A stretch of 64,000 bases of DNA. Source: Candidatus Melainabacteria bacterium. Its GTDB lineage: Bacteria > Cyanobacteriota > Vampirovibrionia > Obscuribacterales > Obscuribacteraceae. Below are positions 44,913 to 54,100 of this stretch, piece by piece; position 1 is the first letter of the stretch; the number at the start of each line of letters is the position of its first letter. The stretch covers positions 79,152 through 143,151 of the forward strand of contig RXJR01000011.1 of NCBI GenBank assembly GCA_003963305.1, written 5' to 3'. The notes under the pieces are model-generated. The model saw nothing but the letters and a program-made list of their open reading frames with translations, was not told the DNA's origin and did not search any database. A program made the position numbers and the translations under genes.

Positions 44913-47675
44913 ATGAGTGGAATCTATCAAGGAAAATTTTCGACGCCTGATTTACGAGTCGACACAAACATTAGTCTAGCTTCCTCACTCAAACTGAGCG
45001 CAGAAGTCCAGGGAATGTTTAGCCCCATAGCAACTGATGCGTCAAAAATTAGTTCAGGAGCTTTTTTGGACATTCCGTCTATCTACACAAAAGAAGCTCT
45101 CAATGACGCCACCGACCGTGGCGCCGCATGGGACGACAAGAGTTATGCCGGCAAGGTTCCAACCGTCGACCTGTACAACTATTTTCTTAGCAACGGTTTT
45201 ACTCCAGCACAAGCGGCTGGGATTTTAGGAAATATACACACGGAGTCCCGATTCAGCACGAGTGCATACAACCCAAGTGAAAACGCCATAGGGCTATGTC
45301 AATGGGAGGGAGGGCGAAAAACAAACCTGGAAAATTTCGCCAAACAGAAACACATGTCCATATATGACTGGCACTTGCAAGCCGATTTCATTATGGAAGA
45401 ACTTAAAACCAGTGAAAGCAATGCCTACGACCAACTCATGAAAGCAACCACACCAGAGGAAGCTGCGCAAGTTTTTCAATCGCAATACGAACGCAGCAAA
45501 TACCTTGGCGATCGTCCTCAAAACGCCAGATATTACTTTGACCAGCTTTCTGCGAGCGCATCGGCACCAGCGTTGGATTCTACACAATCAATTGAACAAT
45601 TGCTTATGAGCGGCATGTTTCATCCCTCGCTCAACGCATTGCTGCAAACCGGACTGGAACTGGGGAAAGACGCTCTGGTCAAGCTTTTCAATGGCACAGA
45701 CTTTGATGCCAGCAAATTACTAAATTTTCTTCCCGTGCATCCACTGGATGAGGTGGCAAACCTGGAGTTGCAGAATCAACCGAAGATCATTCTAAGAGAA
45801 AAAGGCTTTGATCCTACTGATCAACAACAACCGGCGGACTTCATCATCAACAAAGACGGAACAATCATCTGCAATCACATTCCTGAGGTCGGACAGAAGG
45901 AAATCATCATAGAAGATGTTCGTTCGGAGGGCGATTTCCTTTCTGGTGCTTCTCCTGAGCAGAAGGGTGCAGCCGCTGCTTTAGTCGCATATTTGCAACA
46001 AAGACTAGCGTTAACGGACTCAACAGGCGTACACATACCTGAGGTTCAAGATCCGGAAGGATTGCTACCTGAGCCATTGCCTGATGCATCTGCCAGCAAC
46101 AACTCATCCGACTCCAACGGAACTGGGAACCCAGGTGAAAACGGCAGTGGCGGATATGGCGGAAGCGGCGGTGGCAGTGACAGTGGGTATCCCGGCTCCG
46201 GCACCCAATCACAAACTCTGAATAGACTGGATGACGCAGGCGATGGTCAGATCACAGAGAATCAGGCAAGCGATCTCTTTGCACACCCAGACAATGAACC
46301 ATCAATTCCCGGCGAATCAAATCAAATGCTCGCTTTAAAAGATGTGACGGGCAGCCTGGAGACAAAAAGCTTTCCGGGAGATGCCTATGCGGCGGTGCTT
46401 GACCGTGGCGACGATGGATATGGAGTGGGTAGATTCGGTTTCACCGCATATGCATACCTTGGTTGGTTAGACGGATTTTCTGATGCAGACTTCGACGATT
46501 TGGAGGATATGGAAGATCCTCTCCCTGCATCGAAAGACCACAAAACTGCGCCGGGCAAACTCCCTCATGGAACTGTGAAGCGCCTTAGAGCCATCAAGAA
46601 AAAATTTGATGCCTTCAAGGATAAGGTCATCAAAGACGGTCATGGACCTGGCGGTGAGAACACATCTCAGATGACAGACAAAGATCTCATGAAGCTCTTC
46701 CTCAATGCGGAAGCGAAGACCGCTCTGCCGCCCAATGCAACAGATGAAGACAAACTCGATCAGGCATTTATTCAGTCACTCTCACAGCTTGCAAACAAAG
46801 GTGACAAACCTGACTCTGACGAACTAACTCAGTTTTACCCACCTGAGTTGCAAGAGATCATGGCGAACCAACTGGTCAACAAATATGCATATCAGTCGGC
46901 ACAACTGCACGATGGCAAATTCCAACCGAGTGATGTAGTTCTCGCCATGCATCTGGGCTATTTCCCGAGTGAGAAAGATATCGCAAAATTTGCCGACAGC
47001 ATCGTTCATCCAGCAGACCGCGGCTATCCCCTTGCCTACAAGGCGCGTGAGAATCCTAATGCCCCTGTCGCGTGGTCGGAACTGGGTGGAACCCCTGTAG
47101 GGGACCCAGAGTCGTATTTCATTACGCAATTCAGAAGCAAATACAATCCTGATGTGAGTGACGCCCAAGAGCTTCACAATGCCGATTGCGGACCCACATC
47201 TCTAGCAATGCTCCTGGTTCACTACGGTCGAGTCCAAATGCCTGACAATCGAGAGTCTCTGATCGAAACAGTAGAATCGCAGTTCATGGGCGCAAACATT
47301 CATAACTCCAACGGATACAACCTGCAACAACTAAAGAAAGGCGCCGAGGCGGCCAATTTGCATGCCGATCGCATTAACGGTCTCGCCGCAGTAGACAAGG
47401 CCTTCGAGGACAACCCAAATGCTTCAGTAATACTCGTCGGACAACCGCGGCACGCATGGCAAGACGATCCTCGCCAGACTTCCGAGACCTACGTCGACAG
47501 CGGCAGTTGCAATCACATTGTCGTTATAGCAGGAAAAACCAGCAATGGAGACTACATTCTGCTAGATCCGCTCAGCCTGAGTGGTCCCCGCATAGTCACA
47601 AGACAACAAATTCAACGATACATTGCCGACGGATTGAATGGTGAGGGCGGGACAGGCCTGGTTGTATATCCCTAA
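44913..47675 (+). CDS. Phage-type lysozyme plus C39-like peptidase protein, 920 residues
   Basis: Residues about 85-210 match the phage tail lysozyme fold: YFLSNGFTPAQAAGILGNI, then HTESRF with the likely catalytic E111, and GLCQWEGGR. Residues about 740-915 match a C39-type cysteine peptidase: ADCGPTSLAMLLVHYG (C759), SCNHIVVIAG (H868) and YILLDP (D885), a complete triad. Between them are a Gly/Ser-rich linker (about 395-430), a weak EF-hand-like loop (DDAGDGQITENQ) and an unknown helical part. There is no signal peptide, so export would need a specialised system. Likely target is peptidoglycan, own or foreign. Confidence 0.78.
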   Translation: MSGIYQGKFSTPDLRVDTNISLASSLKLSAEVQGMFSPIATDASKISSGAFLDIPSIYTKEALNDATDRGAAWDDKSYAGKVPTVDLYNYFLSNGFTPAQAAGILGNIHTESRFSTSAYNPSENAIGLCQWEGGRKTNLENFAKQKHMSIYDWHLQADFIMEELKTSESNAYDQLMKATTPEEAAQVFQSQYERSKYLGDRPQNARYYFDQLSASASAPALDSTQSIEQLLMSGMFHPSLNALLQTGLELGKDALVKLFNGTDFDASKLLNFLPVHPLDEVANLELQNQPKIILREKGFDPTDQQQPADFIINKDGTIICNHIPEVGQKEIIIEDVRSEGDFLSGASPEQKGAAAALVAYLQQRLALTDSTGVHIPEVQDPEGLLPEPLPDASASNNSSDSNGTGNPGENGSGGYGGSGGGSDSGYPGSGTQSQTLNRLDDAGDGQITENQASDLFAHPDNEPSIPGESNQMLALKDVTGSLETKSFPGDAYAAVLDRGDDGYGVGRFGFTAYAYLGWLDGFSDADFDDLEDMEDPLPASKDHKTAPGKLPHGTVKRLRAIKKKFDAFKDKVIKDGHGPGGENTSQMTDKDLMKLFLNAEAKTALPPNATDEDKLDQAFIQSLSQLANKGDKPDSDELTQFYPPELQEIMANQLVNKYAYQSAQLHDGKFQPSDVVLAMHLGYFPSEKDIAKFADSIVHPADRGYPLAYKARENPNAPVAWSELGGTPVGDPESYFITQFRSKYNPDVSDAQELHNADCGPTSLAMLLVHYGRVQMPDNRESLIETVESQFMGANIHNSNGYNLQQLKKGAEAANLHADRINGLAAVDKAFEDNPNASVILVGQPRHAWQDDPRQTSETYVDSGSCNHIVVIAGKTSNGDYILLDPLSLSGPRIVTRQQIQRYIADGLNGEGGTGLVVYP

Positions 47676-47690
47676 ATCGTGCAGCAGCCA

Positions 47691-48374
47691 CTAGTCGCCA
47701 TCTGGAACCTCAAACTTATAACCAACTCCATGCACAGTCTGAAACAGCGAAGGCTTGCCTTCCACGTCAAGCCTTTTACGGAGGCGCTTTATATAAGTGC
47801 GAATCACTTCCGGACTTGCGTCCGACTCAGAATTCCAAACGCGCTCGATAAGCGCCTCAGAACTGAATACTTTGCCCTGATGTTTCATGAAAAATTCGAG
47901 CAGAGCAAACTCTTTAGGAAGAAGCGATAACTCCTCACCGTTGTACAGCACTTTACGTGTACTAGTGTCGAGGTCAAGGCCGCCAGCCTTCAAATTAGAC
48001 CCACTGAAAACTTGAGGGCGTCGCAACAAAGCTCTCAATCGTGCTGACAATTCCTTCATGTCGAACGGCTTAGTTAAATAATCATCCGAACCAGCATCAA
48101 GTCCGGCTTCTTTCTCATCAATCATTTTCTTGGCAGTCAAAAAAAGAATTGGTGTAGTTCCACCGGTTGCGCGATACTCCTGGCACACTTCCAGACCGCT
48201 TTTTCCTCTCAAAACCCAATCCAAAATCACAACGTCGTACTTGTAGAACTTGAGGCGGTCAATCGCGTCTTCCCCAGAGGTAACGACTTCAACAACGTGC
48301 TTGTCAGCCTTCAGCCATTCTCGGATCAGATCAGAAAGATCAGCTTCATCTTCGACAAGTAAAATCTTAGCCAT
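47691..48374 (-). CDS. OmpR/PhoB-family response regulator 1
   Basis: 227 residues: receiver domain with the acidic pocket VEDEAD and phospho-acceptor D52 (VVILDWVL), T/K switch residues (LFLTAKK, LTKPF), then a winged-helix DNA-binding domain (LLPKEFALLEFF, VIRTYIKRLRKRLD, HGVGYKF). It binds DNA when phosphorylated. No histidine kinase is in the window. It is convergent with the lysozyme/C39 gene, 15 bases apart, and 23 bases after the receiver-only gene at 48398. Confidence 0.92.
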   Translation of the reverse strand: MAKILLVEDEADLSDLIREWLKADKHVVEVVTSGEDAIDRLKFYKYDVVILDWVLRGKSGLEVCQEYRATGGTTPILFLTAKKMIDEKEAGLDAGSDDYLTKPFDMKELSARLRALLRRPQVFSGSNLKAGGLDLDTSTRKVLYNGEELSLLPKEFALLEFFMKHQGKVFSSEALIERVWNSESDASPEVIRTYIKRLRKRLDVEGKPSLFQTVHGVGYKFEVPDGD

Positions 48375-48397
48375 GCAAAGTATCCTATTGATTGTTC

Positions 48398-48808
48398 CTA
48401 ATTGACGCCTGGTTCTTGGGGATTTCTAGCTGAATCACCGAGAGAAGCTTTGACAATTTCATTAATCTGAGAGCCTAGCGTAGTTGGCTCAAACGGTTTG
48501 CGCATCACCGCGAGGGCGCCCAGATCAATTAATCTGTCGACTTCGCTCGGTATGTTTTTTACCGTTAAAAATATGACTGGAATATCTTTAGTTTCAGAAT
48601 TGGCACGTAAGCGTCGAATAGTCTCTGAACCATCCATAATGGGCATCATAAGGTCCAGAAGGATGACGTCAGGTTTGTGCAGCGCTGCCAGCTCTAAACC
48701 TTCAGCGCCACCTGAAGCAGTCAAGACTTCCTCTCCGTCGATCAAACCGAGACACATACTGGCTATGTCACGGACATCATCTTCATCGTCGATTATTAGG
48801 ATTTTCAT
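48398..48808 (-). CDS. Stand-alone response-regulator receiver protein
   Basis: 136 residues with only a receiver domain: IIDDEDD at the start, phospho-acceptor D52 (VILLDLMMP), VIFLTVKN and MRKPFEP. No output domain, so it acts through contacts, like CheY or Spo0F. It is probably cotranscribed with response regulator 1 downstream. Confidence 0.9.
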   Translation of the reverse strand: MKILIIDDEDDVRDIASMCLGLIDGEEVLTASGGAEGLELAALHKPDVILLDLMMPIMDGSETIRRLRANSETKDIPVIFLTVKNIPSEVDRLIDLGALAVMRKPFEPTTLGSQINEIVKASLGDSARNPQEPGVN

Positions 48809-48902
48809 GACAAGTCAAAACCTGAGAAGCTCCCCGATTTTAACATTTTGCCAAGTCCAGGGTTTCGGCAAACCTTGTGAGACAAGAATTTGGATTGAAA
48901 CT

Positions 48903-49253
48903 CTATTTTTTCGCGGCCGCCAGTAATTTTCCTTCCACAGCTGGAGACTCTTCCAATTGTTTTAGAAGCTCGACATTTACTCGCGCCTTCATTCTCTCAT
49001 TACTGCTTCTCAGCATAATAAGCCAGGCAGTGGAGACAGGTGCCATAACAATGAAGATAAGACCGGCATCGATCAAGCGCATAAAATCCGTTCGTTCGCA
49101 AAGAGCAACAACCGCCGCGATCGTCTGAGTTACAACATAAGCCCAGGCACATCTAAATCGCAACGTTGAGAGCCTGCCAAACACGGAAAAATAACCGAGC
49201 GCTAGACACACTACTGACGAGACGGCAACTAAAATAGTCATAGAACCCAACAA
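48903..49253 (-). CDS. Small membrane protein, 116 residues
   Basis: Three hydrophobic helices (MTILVAVSSVVCLALGYF; CAWAYVVTQTIAAVVALC; LIDAGLIFIVMAPVSTAWLI) and a charged C-terminal tail (EESPAVEGKLLAAAKK). Not recognised. Lies upstream of the receiver genes, with a 94-base gap; it may be part of the same transcript. Confidence 0.65.
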   Translation of the reverse strand: MLGSMTILVAVSSVVCLALGYFSVFGRLSTLRFRCAWAYVVTQTIAAVVALCERTDFMRLIDAGLIFIVMAPVSTAWLIMLRSSNERMKARVNVELLKQLEESPAVEGKLLAAAKK

Positions 49254-49532
49254 GTATGCACCTCCAATGCAATCATCTACGGTGCCGAAGTTTTTGTCAG
49301 CAAAATCTTAAGCAGTGTGTCTAATGTACACAACCGGCGTCATCTTGCGCCAATGATGGGATGTTTTGCCCCGCACCCGCAGCTCTCTGCCGCACCGCAT
49401 ATGATACCTCAGGTCATAAAGCTACTAGCGGAGCTGGATGAACGCCTCAGGTTTAAGCAGACTTAGGTAAACCGTGTAGTGCATTTGCAGCTTTCTGCGT
49501 AAACTGTTGTTGCAGAAAATTGAGGTGCAATC

Positions 49533-49949
49533 ATGAACTCGAACAGAACGTGTGTACTGGAGCCAGTCAATGTCAGTGACGATCGGTCACTCTGGACAAC
49601 TGCTCAAGCAGCCCTTGTACTTAACAGATCAGAAAGAAGTGTCCGTCGTCTCGTGCAACAAGGAACAATTGCCGGACATAAAGTAAAAGGCAAATTTGGC
49701 GAGGAATGGCGCATCATACCGTTCACTACCGAATCAACCAGGATGAAGACAATTGATCACGATGAGAATCACGAATTCTCCCAAGATTACGCGGAGAATC
49801 TACACGTGAATAATGCCCCCATTCTCTACAAATCAATCACGCCCCGACCTTCGCTTTGGACGACGATCATCAACCTACTTAAATTACTTCTGTGTTGGAA
49901 TACAAGACAAAACAAAATGACCAGCCAAACATTCGAAACGCAAAACTGA
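49533..49949 (+). CDS. Excisionase/MerR-like DNA-binding protein, 138 residues
   Basis: Residues about 18-65 fit the helix-turn-helix of the excisionase/MerR-type HTH_17 family: LWTTAQAALVLNRSERSVRRLVQQGTI followed by HKVKGKFGEEWRI, quoted here in parts. The rest is unrecognised, with a short hydrophobic stretch near the C-terminus (TTIINLLKLLLCW) that could touch the membrane. GAGGTG precedes the ATG. Probably a small regulator; no integrase or phage genes are nearby. Confidence 0.72.
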   Translation: MNSNRTCVLEPVNVSDDRSLWTTAQAALVLNRSERSVRRLVQQGTIAGHKVKGKFGEEWRIIPFTTESTRMKTIDHDENHEFSQDYAENLHVNNAPILYKSITPRPSLWTTIINLLKLLLCWNTRQNKMTSQTFETQN

Positions 49950-50012
49950 AAGGATTCAAATTGGTAAAGTTGGTGACCAGGCACTAGAACGAGTTTTCTA
50001 CGCGAGGGCACT

Positions 50013-50747
50013 TTAGACGTTATCAGAGTCAAGACAGTAGCCGACTGAATGAACGGTTCTGAACATAGACAAACGCCCGGGTGTGTCAAGCTTGCGGCGC
50101 AGCTTTTTTATATACGTTCGGATGGTGTCGGGAGATGCCTGTGCCTCCGACGCCCAAACGTTATTCAGAATCTCTTCTGGACTAAAAACCACGTCAGCAT
50201 TACGCATTAGAAATTCTAACAAGGCGAACTCTCGCGGCAGCAGAGGCACGTCGACACCGCCTTTCTGAACAGTAAATTTGCTGCAATCCAGAATAAGGTC
50301 CTTGATTTGATAAGTAAATCCTCGAAATAGTTTCGGTCGCCGCAACAATGCTCTCAGTCGAGCGGAGAGTTCTCTTAGATTGAAGGGTTTAGTAAGGTAA
50401 TCATCAGCTCCGGCATCGAGGGCTATCTCCTTTTCTGCTACATGCGCCTTATTGGTCAGCATAATGATCAAACAGTTATCCCCCTCTCTGCGCGCGTGCT
50501 GGCAAACCTGCAATCCGGAAAGTCCAGGAAGCATCCAGTCTAAAATCAAAATATCAAACCTTGAATCTTGTAGAATCTGTAGAGCTTCCTCGCCAGATTT
50601 TGCTACTTGCACGGAATAACGTTGTGAACGAAGCCACGATTCCATGACAAGTGCAATGTCGACGTCATCCTCGACAAGCAAAATTGATGCTGATTTGCCG
50701 GTATCAATGGTCAAGCCAATGCCGGCATTTGTTCCCAGACTAAACAT
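50013..50747 (-). CDS. OmpR/PhoB-family response regulator 2
   Basis: 244 residues, close relative of regulator 1 (shared SARLRALLRRP, EFALLEF, IRTYIKKLRRKLD-type segments). Phospho-acceptor is D70 (LILDWMLPG), with VEDDVD acidic pocket and YLTKPF. A ~20-residue N-terminal extension precedes the receiver. ATG 50747 has GAGGTG at good spacing; a GTG nine bases upstream is less likely. No partner kinase nearby. Confidence 0.9.
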   Translation of the reverse strand: MFSLGTNAGIGLTIDTGKSASILLVEDDVDIALVMESWLRSQRYSVQVAKSGEEALQILQDSRFDILILDWMLPGLSGLQVCQHARREGDNCLIIMLTNKAHVAEKEIALDAGADDYLTKPFNLRELSARLRALLRRPKLFRGFTYQIKDLILDCSKFTVQKGGVDVPLLPREFALLEFLMRNADVVFSPEEILNNVWASEAQASPDTIRTYIKKLRRKLDTPGRLSMFRTVHSVGYCLDSDNV

Positions 50748-50860
50748 TTCAATCACCTCAATCGACCGTCAAGTGCAGGAAGTCTCCCAGACAAATATGG
50801 AAAGACTGTGGAAAAAAAGTCCCACCTGGTCTAGAGTCAAATTCAATATCACTAGTGAAA

Positions 50861-50922
50861 ACGGACCCGTTCGCCAGGTCCGTCCACTTGCCCTAAAATT
50901 TTTTGAGCACCAGTTTCGGTGC
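50861..50922. terminator. Two small hairpins in the 426-base gap
   Basis: ACGGACC/GGTCCGT (50861-50883) and GCACC-AGTTTC-GGTGC (50907-50922). The second has the same core as the hairpin at 32561-32576. They lie between response regulator 2 and the giant gene. Confidence 0.5.
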
Positions 50923-51000
50923 GCTTGAATGTTAATACTATAGATGAGAGTTCTGGAATTTTTGTAGAATCGATGTCGCCGTTCAGTACTTTCTTCATTC

Positions 51001-51029
51001 AAAAAGAAAAGACTTACTTGCGTAAGTCT
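51001..51029 (-). terminator. Rho-independent terminator for the giant gene
   Basis: On the - strand AGACTTAC-GCAA-GTAAGTCT is a perfect 8-bp stem followed by TTTCTTTTT. It lies about 155 bases past the giant gene's stop. Confidence 0.85.
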
Positions 51030-51182
51030 CTTCTGCCCCTGCGTAAAACTTTTATCGGAATACCGACCTGCTAATAGTATCTGGGAAGCATGGAAGTTAC
51101 GTGTAATTTTCAGAGATGCTTTCCATAAGCTCAAATCAGAGACCCGCACTATTCCGCGAATCCGGATCAGATCGAACGATAA

Positions 51183-54100
51183 TCAGTACAGCGACTGCGT
51201 TACATACTCAAATAACGTGTCTTCGGTGGTAACATCGAGACCGTGGAATCGCTGGTCGTAGCCGGAATGCACCAACGCGAAATTATCTCTCAACCATAGC
51301 AATACGGCTGGGTCGAATCCAGCATTGATTATGTGCTGCATTTGTTCCCGAGCTGTAGCATCTGCGGGATTAGCATCATAAGTGGTTTTAAGTTGCACAA
51401 GCCTGTTCAAGTCATCTAGCGTAATGTACCTGGCTGCGTTAGCTCCGCGTGCGCCGTACGTCTCATTAGTCGAAGAAATTGCCAGCAACAAGCTATGAAT
51501 CTGCTCTCGGGTAACATCTGGCGGGAAGTAAGTCTTTCCATCGGAACTATAAGACGCTCTTGTGGGTTGAGGCCCCAGCTGCCCTGTGTATGGATTGACT
51601 TGATTGTCTGAATTGTCTGACGCATGACTGTTCGAATCGCCCGGCTGTATACGTGAAAGGGCATAACTGAGAAGTGTCACGCCGACAAATGTTGCACCTC
51701 CAAGTATTCCAACTGTTTTTAAGAAAGGCTTACCAACATAATTAAAGGCACCGCCGGCGAGTGTGCGGCCGAACTGCAAAGCGATCTTCTGCATCGTTTG
51801 AGCATTTGTCGGGACGGCAGCAGCAGGCTCACCGTTAACAGGCAAATCGTCTAAAGGTAGAGGCTGTCGGCCGAAATTGGGAGGGTCGTCTCCAGGCAGC
51901 AGCGGCGCATCATCAGAAGCAACGGATGGCGAATCATTGGCTGCAGCTCCAGCAGATGGCGGACCGTCCGGCTGCGCACCATTAACATCGGAGCCTGGGA
52001 CTTGAGACGTACTCTGATAAACATTCGGCTTCGTGCTGCTGGCCGAATCTGGTGCTGCACCGAATGGGTCGGGTCCGCCGGCAAATGCGAAATTGCCCGG
52101 GAAACCAGGATTCACAAAATCATCAATGAGCTGCTTCAACCGAATCTGGAAGAGTGCAATTCGTTGCTCCAAATTCAACTGACTTCCAGCTTCTTGCAAA
52201 GTCTGCATCCAACTAGTGATACGAGCCTGGACGTATTCCAAAACACGGACTCTCTGCGACCCACTTTCTGAGGCAGTAGAGGCAGATTGGGTCACAAACT
52301 CAGTAATCATGCTCAAACCTACACCGACTAGAATTGCAGCTGCTGTAGGCAGCAAATTCTCACCGGCAGAACGAAGCGCTTCCAGAAGCTGCATATCTAT
52401 GGGTTTGCCCGACCTGGCATTCTCATACAACGAGGTTCCAATGTTCGCCAAACTATGAGAGAACAAGCCGACGCCCTCCATTGCGGCAGTGTTTATCAGG
52501 GCGCGCTGGGCGAAACTGAGACCATTCAAAGCGTCTGTTGTCGACATAATCAACAAATCAGCGGTGGATCTGATTGCATCTGCCGCCGCATTTTCGCCAA
52601 GAATTTTTACAGCCATGCCGGTAGCAGCAGCGCTTATAGCATCATCTCCTGCAGCACTTTCAATTGTACGTACCAAGCCCGTCAAGCTGCCTCCAAAGCC
52701 CGCTCCAGCTTCGATGCCGACGGCATCTAAAGCCTTCACAACAGCACCACCAATCAGTTTTGAAGTGAGGCGCTCTGCGGCAAACCCGCCAAGAAGCAAC
52801 ATCGACATGTTCGCGGCGCCATGCAACATGTCCGGCACAGCCTCTGTTGAAAAATCAAAATCGTTTCCCATGCCAAGCTTCATTCCAGCCAGCTCAACTA
52901 GACTCGAAACACCCACCAGCACAAGCTTTCCGGCAAAGCTGAGACCGGCACCGAGCGGCAAAGTAGCAATCGTTAAACCGACCATCAAAGCGTTCATGGT
53001 GTAGGCGCGCTTCGCCTCAACATACGATGCTATCGACGCCTGGAATGTCTCCAATTCAGCTTGAAGCTTCTTATCATCACTTGCGCCGGTTTCCCAGGCG
53101 ATAACTTCACGCAACAGCTGATCGCGCTGAGCCTCCATTCCTTGTAACGCAGAATTCCAGAGGGCAAATGCAGCAAATCCTGTCTCACTCATCATAGATT
53201 TGAAAGTTGCATCGTTAGCCAAATCCTTCCATGACTCGGGACGAATCGTAAGGGCGTTCACCAGCCGATCTTTCCACTCAGAGCCAGCGGCATTCAAGGT
53301 ATCGGCAAAAACGTCCCGGTTGAAAGCCTGACTGTACTCGAGGACCATTCTGATTTTCGCGGTCTTGTCCCCTGGCGCGGCATCCGCACCATCCATGACA
53401 TGAAGCATGTTTACAATCGAACCGGGATCGTTCACATAAAGAACGTGGAGCGTATAAAGACGCATTGTTTCCGCGGGGTCAAAGAGGGGCAGATGCCCAG
53501 CAATTCCAGGGCTAGCCTCATCTTTCAGGCGATTGAGTGCATGAAACAGGACTTGCTGTTCCTCGCCTGAAAACCTATTCAACAGAGCCGCATAAGATTG
53601 CTGACCAACCGGCTGACCATTTGTATTCTGCATATTCGCGAGAATTGCTGCTCTATCATTTTGACTAAGAGAGAGAATTGCAGTCAGCAGATCAACCTTG
53701 CTCTTATCAGATGAACTCAACGTCTCAATTGATTGCTCCAAGCTATTGAACTGCTCCACTCGTAACCGATCCTGCGCCAGCTGGACGTCAGAAGCACCAG
53801 TCGCGGTATCAAAACTGAGCTGCTGGGAAGGAGTGAATGGAGGGGTTATAGTTTTTGGCTGATGAGTCAAAGACGAATTGCTGTCTAGATTCGGCGCCAG
53901 AACAGGCAGACCATTCGTCAAGGAATTGAAATCGCCAGCATTCATAGTGACAATGTGGTCAATCATAATCTCAGCCAACTGTCGAGAATCAAGTGGCAGC
54001 ATGTTTATGTCGCGCCTGACAGCACCGGCGTAGTCAGGACTGCTGCGCAACATTTGCATTTCAGTGAGGGGCATATTGTAGAGATGGTTGAGAATTCTCT

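Noticed and set aside
44620-44916. A 98-codon open frame ending in an ATGA overlap with the lysozyme/C39 gene
   Set aside because: No ATG, one late GTG without a ribosome site, and uneven composition.
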